From Alloprevotella sp. Lung230 (GTDB taxonomy: Bacteria; Bacteroidota; Bacteroidia; Bacteroidales; Bacteroidaceae), in contig NZ_JACSUD010000004.1 of assembly GCF_014385435.1 (NCBI RefSeq), positions 62,001 to 126,000 of the forward strand: DNA of 64,000 nt. Reading direction: 5' to 3'. The notes under the pieces were generated by a model. That model saw only the letters and a list, made by a program, of their open reading frames with translations, was not told the DNA's origin and made no database searches. Every line of letters starts with the position of its first letter. Position 1 is the first letter of the stretch. The position numbers and the translations under genes were made by a program. Below are positions 26,962 to 34,984 of the stretch, piece after piece.

Positions 26962-27378
26962 CTAATTATAGTATTTACCTTTTATGTCTCTAATCTTTAT
27001 ATAGTGCTTCTTCGCGTAGTCTAATACCTTTGGCGGTATTTCCGCTTTATGCACGGGCACTTCAAGAATCATTTGTCCTTTAAGAACTTTTCCATTATTT
27101 GCCTTGAAGATTCCGGCATTAGCCTTACTTATATTGGACGGCACATCGGCAATGATCGAACCTGATGGGTACTTCTCCTCTAGCTCCTTGAGGTAACGAA
27201 TTGCTGTCTCTTCCGACACCTCACCGAGTTGGGTTTTCTTACGAGAGACTATCTCACCTTTCTGAGGGTCGTATGAGTCCAATCTTACATACTTATGTTT
27301 AGCAGGCGACTCTCCGGCCACCTTTTTCCCTTTCTTCGGTGCTTCTAAATAAACCTCATTGAAAGGATAGAACCCTCG
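26962..27378 (-). pseudogene. Polymorphic toxin C-terminal remnant, copy 1
   Basis: The frame is open for 138 residues and follows an in-frame TAA of the 70-residue lipoprotein upstream. It reads NEVYLEAPKKGKKVAGESPA, then KYVRLDSYDPQKGEIVSRKK and TQLGEVSEETAIRYLKELEE, and ends KIRDIKGKYYN. The RLDSYDP-x-EIVSRK segment and the following LKGQMILEVPV are a pattern I know from C-termini of Bacteroidetes polymorphic (Rhs/YD-type and similar) toxins. No N-terminal delivery region or repeats are present, so it is an orphan tail cassette. A start at a GTG near 27321 could allow separate translation. Confidence 0.65.
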
Positions 27379-27591
27379 TTAATAACTTGGCGAATCGACC
27401 TCAAAGGTCCACTCGTATTCATCCGCTCCGTAGCTCTCATTCTTCAGTTGAACAACCATAGGAGAGGTCTTGTCCTCAGCAACCTCAATAGAGAAGGAAG
27501 AGGCTATTGGAACTGACTGTTCGTGGAGGCAGGAAGAAAAGAGTATTATCAAGAGACCTGCTATTATAATACTTCTATATTTCATTATCAA
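27379..27591 (-). pseudogene. Truncated lipoprotein with PKD-like segment
   Basis: A 70-residue product. MIMKYRSIIIAGLLIILFSSC is a lipoprotein signal peptide with lipobox FSSC, followed by a beta-sandwich-like stretch (FSIEVAEDKTSPMVVQLKNE) that resembles the start of a PKD domain. The reading frame ends at a TAA and continues open into the toxin tail. It overlaps the 3' end of the 27575-28165 gene by 17 bases. It is either a genuine small lipoprotein or the N-terminus of a larger protein cut by cassette recombination; the first four residues of its start (MKYR) also recur just after the paralogue at 25458. Confidence 0.5.
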
Positions 27592-28165
27592 CGATTTTAA
27601 GCTCTCTCATCTTTAATCTATAAAGACTTTTCGCATTCTTACAATCTTCACTATACATTTCAGATTTTGAAATGTCTACAAGCGCACGAATACCCCAACC
27701 AGAATCACTGGTAAAGACAATATAACAGACGCTTCCATCTTTACGTCTGTAGTAGCTTACTTCGCCTAATTTATCTTCATAGTGATTTCCCCAATCCATT
27801 GTATTATCCCAATGGCTATATACAGGATTATATTGCCCACCCTCTTTAAAGTTCAGAGTCAAATACTTGGTTTTTCTATAAAAATAGATCTTATACTTTT
27901 CATATCGCTCCAAAGAATCCAGACCCACATTCTTCCAAAAATACATCTCTAAGCATTGCTTTATGTTTTTCTTAAGATACGGAGCATTATCCACCAACAT
28001 TATGTGGTATACTGATTTTATTCCTGAATCCGAGAAAGTTGTATCAGACTCCAATATGTCGCACCTTATTGGTGCGACAACAATATCTCTTCTAAAGTGA
28101 AAGATTACGCCCATCACTATGAAACAGAGAAATGCCAGTCCAATAAAAATCTTCTTGTGTCGCAT
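27575..28165 (-). CDS. Putative membrane-anchored immunity protein, paralogue b
   Basis: A 196-residue paralogue of the 25458-26048 product, with the same N-terminal helix (after MRHKKI) and conserved middle (LERYEKYKIYFYRKTKYLTL). It begins six bases after a 45-residue ORF whose final peptide MSKEIILQGQLK also precedes paralogue a. The duplicated block runs from that peptide through the gene into the first bases beyond its stop. Differences between the paralogues cluster around residues 35-50, 75-95 and 170-180, as might be expected if immunity specificity diverged. Function is inferred from context only. Confidence 0.65.
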   Translation of the reverse strand: MRHKKIFIGLAFLCFIVMGVIFHFRRDIVVAPIRCDILESDTTFSDSGIKSVYHIMLVDNAPYLKKNIKQCLEMYFWKNVGLDSLERYEKYKIYFYRKTKYLTLNFKEGGQYNPVYSHWDNTMDWGNHYEDKLGEVSYYRRKDGSVCYIVFTSDSGWGIRALVDISKSEMYSEDCKNAKSLYRLKMRELKIVDNEI

Positions 28166-28171
28166 TGTATG

Positions 28172-28309
28172 TCACTTTAATTGCCCTTGTAATATAATTT
28201 CTTTCGACATCATTGTCACAAAGGGTTTATACCCCCTCATGTATTGCAAGATAAACCACGAACAAAAATCTTCTGCAGCTTCTTCGAAGAGTACATCAGG
28301 AAGCTCCAT
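28172..28309 (-). pseudogene. Toxin C-terminal fragment (45 aa) cut off by the IS remnant
   Basis: The frame reads MELPDVLFEEAAEDFCSWFI and then LQYMRGYKPFVTMMSKEII, ending QGQLK. A stop codon lies directly upstream, ten bases before the terminal repeat of the IS remnant, so the 5' part of the gene seems to have been lost with the insertion. The last 12 residues match the end of the tail that precedes paralogue a, supporting a toxin-immunity unit that was duplicated as a block. Confidence 0.55.
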
Positions 28310-28319
28310 ATTCCGTTAT

Positions 28320-28702
28320 AACCCCAATTCGGGATAAGGAACTCTTGTTTTTTGCCTTAAAATAGTTTCAATAAAAGCCCAAAAAGAGGATTATTTTTCG
28401 TATATTTGTTGTTGATAACCAAACAGATAACAAAAAACAATCCTCTATGAAACTTGTCAGCAAAGTTACGGAAATTTATTGTATTGCAGATGATTTCTGC
28501 AAAGAATATGAGTTGGAATTGAACAAAAAAGCACTATCAATATGGAGTTTGAGATGGAGGGAGAAGCAGGAGTGAAACAGCTCACACTTTTCTAAACCTA
28601 CTTGCGTGAAACAATGAATCTTCGGCCTACAACAAGGTCGAAAGAATCGTTGTGGACTATAAGCTGAGTAAAAAATAGGTGACCTTAAACCGAATTGGGG
28701 TT
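28320..28702 (+). mobile_element. Internally deleted insertion sequence (IS982-like)
   Basis: 383 bp bounded by inverted repeats AACCCCAATTCGG at 28320 and its complement CCGAATTGGGGTT ending at 28702. Inside, a frame at 28447-28575 starts MKLVSKVTEIYCIADDFCKE, which I associate with the N-terminus of IS982-family transposases from Bacteroidetes, then loses homology and stops. The 3' end keeps a transposase-like terminus, YNKVERIVVDYKLSKK and a stop near 28677. A TATATTTG -7 box (28401) precedes it. The element cannot make its own transposase. No clear target duplication is visible. Confidence 0.65.
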
Positions 28703-28732
28703 ACTAAGTAGGTGTAAAAATCGGACGAGGAC

Positions 28733-31360
28733 TTAGAAGCCTGCCAGTTCGAGCACTTTGGCCACCGCTGCGTCAAGGCCGGCCGTATTCTTGCCGCCGG
28801 CTGTGGCGAAGTGGGGAGCGCCGCCACCACCACCTTGGATGAGACGGGCAGCTTCCTTCACGAGGTTGCCGGCATGGAGTGAACGGCCGGACACGAGGTC
28901 TTTGCTGACCATCACCGTGAGGAGCGGTTTGTCGTCGTGCTTGGAACCCAAAACGATAAAAGTGCTTTCGGGCAACTGACCGGCCACTTGGAAAGCGAGA
29001 TCCTTTACGGCAGCAGGATCTACGTCCATCGGAATAACTTGGGCGATAATCTTCACGCCGTCCACTTCTTTGGCGGCTTCGATGAGACGGCCTTTCAGTT
29101 GTCCCACACGTTCGCGCACAGCGGCTTCCACCTGCTTCTTAAGGTCGGAATTTTCTTCGATGGCACGCCGTACGGCAGCCGTAACGTCTTTGGCATTGTT
29201 GAAGAAAGCGCCCACGCTTGAGATGATGTCTTGTTGGAGATAAATGCTTTCTTCGGCAGCTTCGCCCGTGATGGCCTCAACACGACGCACACCGGCAGCG
29301 ACACTGCTTTCGGAAACGATGCGGAAGAGGCCGAGTTGGCCGGTGCTCTTGGCGTGGCATCCACCGCAAAACTCTACGCTGTCGCCAAACTGCACCACGC
29401 GCACTTTGTCGCCGTACTTTTCGCCGAAGAGAGCGATGGCGCCCATCTCCTTGGCATCGGCGATGTCCATGTCGCGGTGGTCTTGGAGGGGCATATTTTC
29501 GCGAATGCGGCTGTTGACCAGACGCTCCACTTGGCGAATTTCTTCGGGAGTGACCTTTTGGAAGTGGGAGAAGTCGAAACGAAGACTTTGCGGGGTGACG
29601 AGCGAGCCCTTCTGCTCAACGTGGGTGCCGAGGACTTCGCGCAGGGCTTGGTCGATGAGGTGGGTGGCCGTGTGGTTGGCTTCGCAGGCACGGCGCTTGT
29701 CGACATCGACACAGGCCATAAATTCGGCCTCGGGATGCTTGGGAAGTGCCTTGGTGAGATGGATGGGCAAGTTGTTTTCGCGCTTGGTGTCGAAGATTTC
29801 AATCGTTTCTGCTTCGTTCACCAACACACCCTGATCGCCCACTTGTCCGCCCATTTCTGCATAGAAAGGCGTGTGGTCGAGCACCAACTCGAAGTAGGTT
29901 TGCTTCTTCTGCTGCACTTGGCGATATTTCAAAATGCGGCAGCCGTATTCAGTGAAATCCCAACCGTGGAAGGTAGTTTCTCCTTCGGCGAGCACGACCC
30001 AGTCACCTGTTTCGGAAGCGGCAGCGTTGCGGGCGCGCTCCTTTTGCTGTTGCATTTCAGCATTAAAGCCGTCTTCGTCTACCGTAAGACCGGCTTCAGA
30101 GCAGATGAGTTCGGTAAGGTCGAGGGGGAAACCATAGGTGTCAAAGAGAGTGAAGGCTTCTTTGCCGTCCACAACCTTTTCATTGGCGGATTTCGTGGCC
30201 TCGATGATACCTTCGAGACGGCTGATGCCCGTGGCGAGGGTGCGGAGGAAGGACTCTTCCTCTTCGCGAATGACCTTGGTGATGAGCTCTTGCTGAGCGG
30301 GGAGTTCGGGATAGGCGCCACCCATCTCCTGCACGAGCGTGGGGATGAGTTTGCAGATGAAAGCCTCGCGCTGGTTGAGGAAGGTGTAAGCATAACGCAC
30401 AGCACGACGAAGGATGCGGCGAATCACGTAACCTGCCTTGGCGTTGGAGGGCAACTGCCCATCGGCGATGGAGAAGGCAATGGCACGCAGATGGTCGGCG
30501 ATGACGCGCATGGCCACATCGACACTCTCCTCTTGGCCGTAGGAGAAGCCCGAAAGTTCGGCAATTTTGCGAATGATGGGCTGGAAGATGTCGGTGTCGT
30601 AGTTGGAGTTCTTGCCTTGGAGCACACGCACCAAGCGTTCGAAGCCCATACCGGTGTCGATGACTTTGTGGGGAAGCCCTTCGAGCGAACCGTCGGCTTT
30701 GCGGTTGTACTGCATGAAGACGAGGTTCCAGATCTCAATCACTTCTGGATTGTCCTGATTGACGAGCGAAGCACCGGGGATTTTGGCCTTTTCCTCCTCC
30801 GAACGGCCATCGATGTGGATTTCAGAGCAAGGGCCGCAGGGACCGGTGTCGCCCATTTCCCAAAAGTTGTCGTGCTTGTTGCCGTTGATGATGTGGTCTT
30901 TGGGGAAGTAGCGTTCCCAGATGGTAGCCGCTTCGTCGTCGCGCTCCAGGCCGGCGGATTTGTCGCCTTCGAAAACGGTGACGTAAAGGTTTTTCGGGTC
31001 GATTTTCAGTACATCCACCAAGAACTTATAGGCAAAGGTGATGGCGTCTTCCTTGAAATAGTCGCCAAAGGACCAGTTGCCAAGCATTTCAAACATCGTG
31101 TGGTGGTAGGTGTCGTGTCCCACCTCTTCGAGGTCGTTGTGCTTACCGCTCACGCGCAGGCATTTCTGCGAGTCGGTCATGCGGCGGCTTTTGGGTTCGG
31201 CGTGTCCGAGGATGATGTCCTTGAACTGGTTCATCCCGGCGTTGGTAAACATCAATGTCGGGTCGTCCTTGATTACCATAGGAGCGGAGGGGACGATGAG
31301 GTGTCCGTGCTCCTCAAAGAAGCGCTTGTAGGCTTCGCGTATTTCGTTTGCTGTCATCAT
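28733..31360 (-). CDS. alaS: Alanyl-tRNA synthetase
   Basis: An 875-residue class II synthetase that charges tRNA-Ala and edits Ser/Gly mischarging. The catalytic core ([15 protein letters not shown], then GCWxF-type [17 protein letters not shown]) is followed by the editing domain with HTATH in [10 protein letters not shown] and CHAKSTG, and a C-Ala domain ending with the glycine-rich [15 protein letters not shown]. Two successive ATGs (31360, 31357) could start it. The -7 box TAACTTTG at 31386 predicts a leader of about 20 nt. A long open frame opposite is a shadow. Confidence 0.97.
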   Translation of the reverse strand: MMTANEIREAYKRFFEEHGHLIVPSAPMVIKDDPTLMFTNAGMNQFKDIILGHAEPKSRRMTDSQKCLRVSGKHNDLEEVGHDTYHHTMFEMLGNWSFGDYFKEDAITFAYKFLVDVLKIDPKNLYVTVFEGDKSAGLERDDEAATIWERYFPKDHIINGNKHDNFWEMGDTGPCGPCSEIHIDGRSEEEKAKIPGASLVNQDNPEVIEIWNLVFMQYNRKADGSLEGLPHKVIDTGMGFERLVRVLQGKNSNYDTDIFQPIIRKIAELSGFSYGQEESVDVAMRVIADHLRAIAFSIADGQLPSNAKAGYVIRRILRRAVRYAYTFLNQREAFICKLIPTLVQEMGGAYPELPAQQELITKVIREEEESFLRTLATGISRLEGIIEATKSANEKVVDGKEAFTLFDTYGFPLDLTELICSEAGLTVDEDGFNAEMQQQKERARNAAASETGDWVVLAEGETTFHGWDFTEYGCRILKYRQVQQKKQTYFELVLDHTPFYAEMGGQVGDQGVLVNEAETIEIFDTKRENNLPIHLTKALPKHPEAEFMACVDVDKRRACEANHTATHLIDQALREVLGTHVEQKGSLVTPQSLRFDFSHFQKVTPEEIRQVERLVNSRIRENMPLQDHRDMDIADAKEMGAIALFGEKYGDKVRVVQFGDSVEFCGGCHAKSTGQLGLFRIVSESSVAAGVRRVEAITGEAAEESIYLQQDIISSVGAFFNNAKDVTAAVRRAIEENSDLKKQVEAAVRERVGQLKGRLIEAAKEVDGVKIIAQVIPMDVDPAAVKDLAFQVAGQLPESTFIVLGSKHDDKPLLTVMVSKDLVSGRSLHAGNLVKEAARLIQGGGGGAPHFATAGGKNTAGLDAAVAKVLELAGF

Positions 31361-31385
31361 ACTGTATTCTTAATGTATTTGGGTG

Positions 31386-31393
31386 CAAAGTTA
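31386..31393 (-). promoter_or_regulatory. -7 element of alaS
   Basis: TAACTTTG on the minus strand fits TAnnTTTG, 26 bases before the start codon; no convincing upstream TTG is seen. Confidence 0.5.
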
Positions 31394-31399
31394 CAATTT

Positions 31400-31449
31400 T
31401 CTAAACGAAAAACGAGCGATACGGCCACGAATTGTGACCGAATCGCTCG
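31400..31449 (-). terminator. Terminator after the DUF805 gene
   Basis: CGAGCGAT / ATCGCTCG arms with inner CACAATTCGTG symmetry, followed on the minus strand by TTTTTCGTTTAG. It lies about 42 bases beyond the stop at 31491 and just upstream of the alaS promoter. Confidence 0.7.
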
Positions 31450-31490
31450 GTGTCTGAGTGAGTTGTGCTACAAAGGTAGTTACTTAAAGA

Positions 31491-31889
31491 TTATCCTTGG
31501 TAAGGATCGCCGTAAAGATCGTTACCTACACCCTTAGGGTTAGGGCCATACCCGTTATGTCCTAGTTCGCTATCGGTGCACATCCAGACGAGCATAAGGA
31601 TTCCTCCCACTAAAGGGATTAAAACAGTTAGGTAAAACCACCCACTTTTGCCCGTGTCGTGAAGACGGCGCACACATACTGCAATTGTGGGTAGCAATGT
31701 TGCCAGCCCCCAAAGATAGGCAAGAGATATGAATCCAGGAGTGTCTGTTGCAAGAGCTAACAATAAAGCAAGAACAACGCATGCAATGTAAATCAAGGTG
31801 TTGAATAGGGTGTAATACCAGTACTCGGAACGTCGAGCACGGCCGTTGAAGTCAGCATAGTGCTGAAGGCAATAAAGAAAATACTTCAT
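31491..31889 (-). CDS. DUF805 family membrane protein (132 aa)
   Basis: A small inner-membrane protein with about four helices. It has the DUF805 start MKYFLYCLQHYADFNGRARRSEYW and the RRLHDTGKSGWFYL motif between helices 3 and 4. The family has no established biochemical role. It is paralogous to the 175-residue DUF805 protein immediately upstream; their first 25 residues are nearly identical. The tail (DSELGHNGYGPNPKGVGND) matches the common soluble C-terminus of this family. Confidence 0.9.
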   Translation of the reverse strand: MKYFLYCLQHYADFNGRARRSEYWYYTLFNTLIYIACVVLALLLALATDTPGFISLAYLWGLATLLPTIAVCVRRLHDTGKSGWFYLTVLIPLVGGILMLVWMCTDSELGHNGYGPNPKGVGNDLYGDPYQG

Positions 31890-32000
31890 AAAAGGATTGT
31901 TTAAAGGGTTTATTGTGAGTTGAATGCTCTAGCATTTCAATTATTGCTTTTCCCTGAGATGAAAACCTTGTTGATTTGGGTATCCACCTTTATTGAGAGC

Positions 32001-32528
32001 CTATTGAACTGGATTTGCGTTGTTTCCTTCTTTGGGGTTAGGACCAAATCTATTTACCCCTTGTTGGCTGTCTCTGCAATACCAAACTAGAAGAAGGATT
32101 TCTGCAGCTATGTGGCAAATGATGGAGATGAACAAAAGAACTGAAAGCAGTTTTTCTTCCATAAAAATAGAGAAGCCACGCATATCTATGCCCCATATGG
32201 CATAAAAGAATAGCAGATACACCAAGATTATTACCAAACCAAACGTAATGAGTCCGGTAATGATGGTCAATAGTTGCCACCAACCACTTCGGTTCGTGTC
32301 GTGTAAGCGTCGAGCTGAGACTGCCAAATTAGGAATGAATAAGGCAATCGGATATACAGATATTATGAAACTCCAATCTATTCCTATTACTCTTTTTATT
32401 GCTAGAATGATAAGGTAAATACCAATAAAAATAAGAACGTTGAAGAGCTGAAAGTACCAAAACTCCGAACGGCGTGCACGGCCGCTGAAGTCGGCATAGT
32501 GCTTAAGACAATAAAGAAAATACTTCAT
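32001..32528 (-). CDS. DUF805 family membrane protein (175 aa)
   Basis: A paralogue of the preceding entry with start MKYFLYCLKHYADFSGRARR and motif RRLHDTNRSGWWQL. It is longer because of an insertion of about 40 residues between helices 3 and 4 (around GFSIFMEEKLLSVLLF). The C-terminal DSQQGVNRFGPNPKEG motif matches its neighbour, and the gap between the two genes is 111 bases, so they arose by tandem duplication and probably share a transcript. The role is unknown. Confidence 0.9.
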   Translation of the reverse strand: MKYFLYCLKHYADFSGRARRSEFWYFQLFNVLIFIGIYLIILAIKRVIGIDWSFIISVYPIALFIPNLAVSARRLHDTNRSGWWQLLTIITGLITFGLVIILVYLLFFYAIWGIDMRGFSIFMEEKLLSVLLFISIICHIAAEILLLVWYCRDSQQGVNRFGPNPKEGNNANPVQ

Positions 32529-32866
32529 AGTGTTGAAAAAATTATCGAAGAATGGAGTTATTGCAAATCTTGTCCGCCAGCATTAGGGTTTTGTTGGTAA
32601 GAATTGACCGCGTTGTGAGGAGGCTGTTATTCGTGCACAAAATTACGAAATAATTCGCATTGGATGCGTTTTCGCTGTATAAAAAGCGACTATCCGTGCC
32701 GGGGGACGTTGTTTTGTCGGGGCGGGTGGAACATTTCGGAGAGACAAAGGGAGAGAAGAATGCCGCTTGCTCCGCCCTACGTTCGCCTCCTCCAAAAACA
32801 AAGTCCCCTCACCTTTGGCGAACAAAGGCAAGGGGGCAAATGATGTTGCGTAACAACGAGTAGGAA
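32529..32866. other. Gene-free stretch
   Basis: 338 bases between the DUF805 gene and dps. Apart from a TAATTTTG -7-like box on the minus strand (32638-32645, possible DUF805 promoter) and the dps terminator, I see no gene, repeat or RNA. Confidence 0.6.
32792..32835 (-). terminator. Terminator of dps
   Basis: The stem CCCCT-CCTTTG / CAAAGG-AGGGG with a five-base loop is followed on the minus strand by ACTTTGTTTTT, 32 bases after the dps stop. Confidence 0.75.
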
Positions 32867-33340
32867 TTAAGCGAGGGTGGCGGCAAGCATCCACACTTCT
32901 TTCTCCTGACCACGGAGATAGTCGCTGATGAGGGCTACCGTCACCTCGTCGCCGGCTTCTTGAGCAGCGGCCAAGATGGCACGCTCTTCGGCGATGAGCA
33001 GACGAAGGGTGTCCAAGACGTATTGCAAAGCATCTTCCTTGTCGTGGACCACACCCAGTTCCTTCACCTCAGATTGTTGCAGGTAGGCGCTGAAACGGTG
33101 TTCGGGGGTAGCTTCGAGCTGAAGGAGGCGTTCGGCAATCTCGTCCACCTTTCCGGCAGCGTCATTGTAGAGGTCTTCGAAGTGGGTGTGGAGCGAGAAG
33201 AACTGGTTGCCACGGATGTTCCAGTGCAGACCACGGAGGTTGGTGTAGTATACCTGGAAGTCAGCCAGCAGTTGGTTGAGAGCTTTGACTACGGGAGCTA
33301 CGGCAGCGGCATTAAGGCCGGTGATTTCGAGAGTTTTCAT
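32867..33340 (-). CDS. dps: Dps-family ferritin-like DNA protection protein
   Basis: A 157-residue mini-ferritin that oxidises and stores iron with peroxide and protects DNA. The ferroxidase residues are visible in LHWNIRGNQFFSLHTHFEDL (His, then His/Asp) and DEIAERLLQL (Asp, Glu), as in other Dps. I chose the ATG at 33340 (MKTLEITGLNAAAVAPVV); the longer frame would start inside the promoter. A consensus promoter lies at 33397-33427. In anaerobic Bacteroidales dps is usually induced by oxygen and peroxide through OxyR; no OxyR site was resolved here. Confidence 0.95.
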   Translation of the reverse strand: MKTLEITGLNAAAVAPVVKALNQLLADFQVYYTNLRGLHWNIRGNQFFSLHTHFEDLYNDAAGKVDEIAERLLQLEATPEHRFSAYLQQSEVKELGVVHDKEDALQYVLDTLRLLIAEERAILAAAQEAGDEVTVALISDYLRGQEKEVWMLAATLA

Positions 33341-33396
33341 AAGAGTGATTGTTTTGAGGGGTTGATGTATTATTGTTTTTTTCTTGTTTTCTGGTG

Positions 33397-33427
33397 CAAA
33401 GATACGGCGCATCTTGCACCCCGCCAA
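33397..33427 (-). promoter_or_regulatory. Promoter of dps
   Basis: TATCTTTG (33397-33404) with TTG (33425-33427) 20 bases upstream on the minus strand, giving a leader of about 50 nt. Confidence 0.75.
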
Positions 33428-33547
33428 CAGATATAAACAAACACGAGATAGAGGATTTCTATTTCAAGAGGATAACTCTCTCATTTACAAACTTATTTCT
33501 ACCGTCTTCAAGTTTTTTTATGCCATTCTTCGGCAGTAGGATAGTTC

Positions 33548-34963
33548 CTACTTTTGCGCACGATGGGCTTCGGCGGAGAGGGGAAAGCCGATGCCGAAGG
33601 CCACGTTGGAGTTCAAGCTGTTGAGGGGAATGCCCTGCTTGGAGAGGCGCCCCACAAAGCGGTCGGCAGCGACAAAGAAGTGGAAACCGTGGGCGTTGAG
33701 CGTGAGCATGCCACCAAACTGCGTACCGGTGCTGGTGAAGGCCGTGCTGAGGCCGACTTCCACTAAGCGGATGGGACGGACGCGGGCACTGAGCATGGTG
33801 GAGTTCCAACTATAAATGTCGTTGATGCGGTGGGAGTGGAGAAGGCCGAAACTGAGTTTGTCGTAAACGGGCAGGGTGTATTCCGCACCGATGTTGAGCG
33901 TCGTGGCGAGACCCTGGCCGTGACCTTTACGGCCGGTGTCGTAGAGGTTGAGCATGTCTTTCAAGTCTTCGCCCATTTGGTCGAACTCGTGTCCCAACTC
34001 CTGCGAACCGCTCTTGTCGGAGGCCACGTAGGCTTGGCGAAAACCACTGAACGTCCACTTCGCATTGTCTTTGGTTTTGAGATTTTGCGCCTGACTATGG
34101 TTGATGCCGCCCATGTCGTTGAGGGCAGCGCTGAGGGTGAGGTTTTCCATACCGTGCACCTTGTAGGTCGCACCAAGATCGAAGGCCACACCGAAACCGG
34201 TCATGCCGCCTTTGAAGTCCTCAAGGTCGTCCAAGCGGCCCTTGCTGTCCATCCGGAAGTGGGTGTTTTGGAAAGCGACAGCCCCTTCAGCCTGCCCCAT
34301 CACTTCCCACTTGTTGTCGTCGAGGGTGAGGTCGAGCTGCTTGACTTTCAGGTTGGCATAGGCCAAACCGAAGAGGAGTTTTGCCTTGGCACCCACCACA
34401 AAGTGGTCATCAATGGCGTGAGAGTGACCCAGCGCTACTTCTAAGTACGACTGGCTTTTCATACCCAAATCCGAAAGGTTGTAGCTACTGTTGGCGCCAC
34501 TTTCTTTGGCAAAACGGAAGAGTTGGTTGGGGAGCTTAAAGTCGGTGTTGGAGCGCAAATTGACATCAATAATGTTGTTGCCCTGCCACGCTTTGAAGCC
34601 CACGGAGATGAGATTCATATTGAGATAGACACCGCCCTGCACATCGTCGCTGCCCAGCGTGCTGAAGAACTGACCACTACTCACGTCGGGATGCAGAAAG
34701 GTGCCGTAACGCCGGCCGTTGTTTTGGGCGGGGTCGATGTCGTAGATGAAGGTGCGAGCGCCGAAGTTGCCCACCGACCCAACGTTGAAGTTACCCAAGA
34801 AGGGCATGGAGACATAGCGTTGGTCGCTGATGTAGGCGGGATTCAACTGGTGGCGAAACTTGGCCGTTTCCATAAAGTAGGAAGTGCGCATTTCCTGTGC
34901 TGCGGCGGTGAAGGCTGCGCTGCCGAGGAGAGCGGCAAGAAGGGTTTTATGAAGAGCTTTCAT
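33548..34963 (-). CDS. DUF5723-type outer membrane beta-barrel protein
   Basis: A 471-residue exported protein. The signal peptide is MKALHKTLLAALLGSAAFTA with cleavage after AAAQ. The mature part shows alternating amphipathic strands and the segments LNPAYISDQRYVSMPFLGNF and LSFGLLHSHRINDIYSWNS, which I associate with DUF5723 proteins, a Bacteroidetes family related to PorP/SprF-like barrels. It lies 21 bases downstream of a large lipoprotein gene, and the two very likely form an operon and may act together at the outer membrane. The function is not established. Confidence 0.82.
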   Translation of the reverse strand: MKALHKTLLAALLGSAAFTAAAQEMRTSYFMETAKFRHQLNPAYISDQRYVSMPFLGNFNVGSVGNFGARTFIYDIDPAQNNGRRYGTFLHPDVSSGQFFSTLGSDDVQGGVYLNMNLISVGFKAWQGNNIIDVNLRSNTDFKLPNQLFRFAKESGANSSYNLSDLGMKSQSYLEVALGHSHAIDDHFVVGAKAKLLFGLAYANLKVKQLDLTLDDNKWEVMGQAEGAVAFQNTHFRMDSKGRLDDLEDFKGGMTGFGVAFDLGATYKVHGMENLTLSAALNDMGGINHSQAQNLKTKDNAKWTFSGFRQAYVASDKSGSQELGHEFDQMGEDLKDMLNLYDTGRKGHGQGLATTLNIGAEYTLPVYDKLSFGLLHSHRINDIYSWNSTMLSARVRPIRLVEVGLSTAFTSTGTQFGGMLTLNAHGFHFFVAADRFVGRLSKQGIPLNSLNSNVAFGIGFPLSAEAHRAQK

Positions 34964-34984
34964 GATGTTTGTGAGTACTGAAGG

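Noticed and set aside
29231-31537. 768-codon open frame opposite alaS
   Set aside because: Shadow frame; alanyl-tRNA synthetase motifs are complete on the minus strand, and the frame has no recognisable domain.
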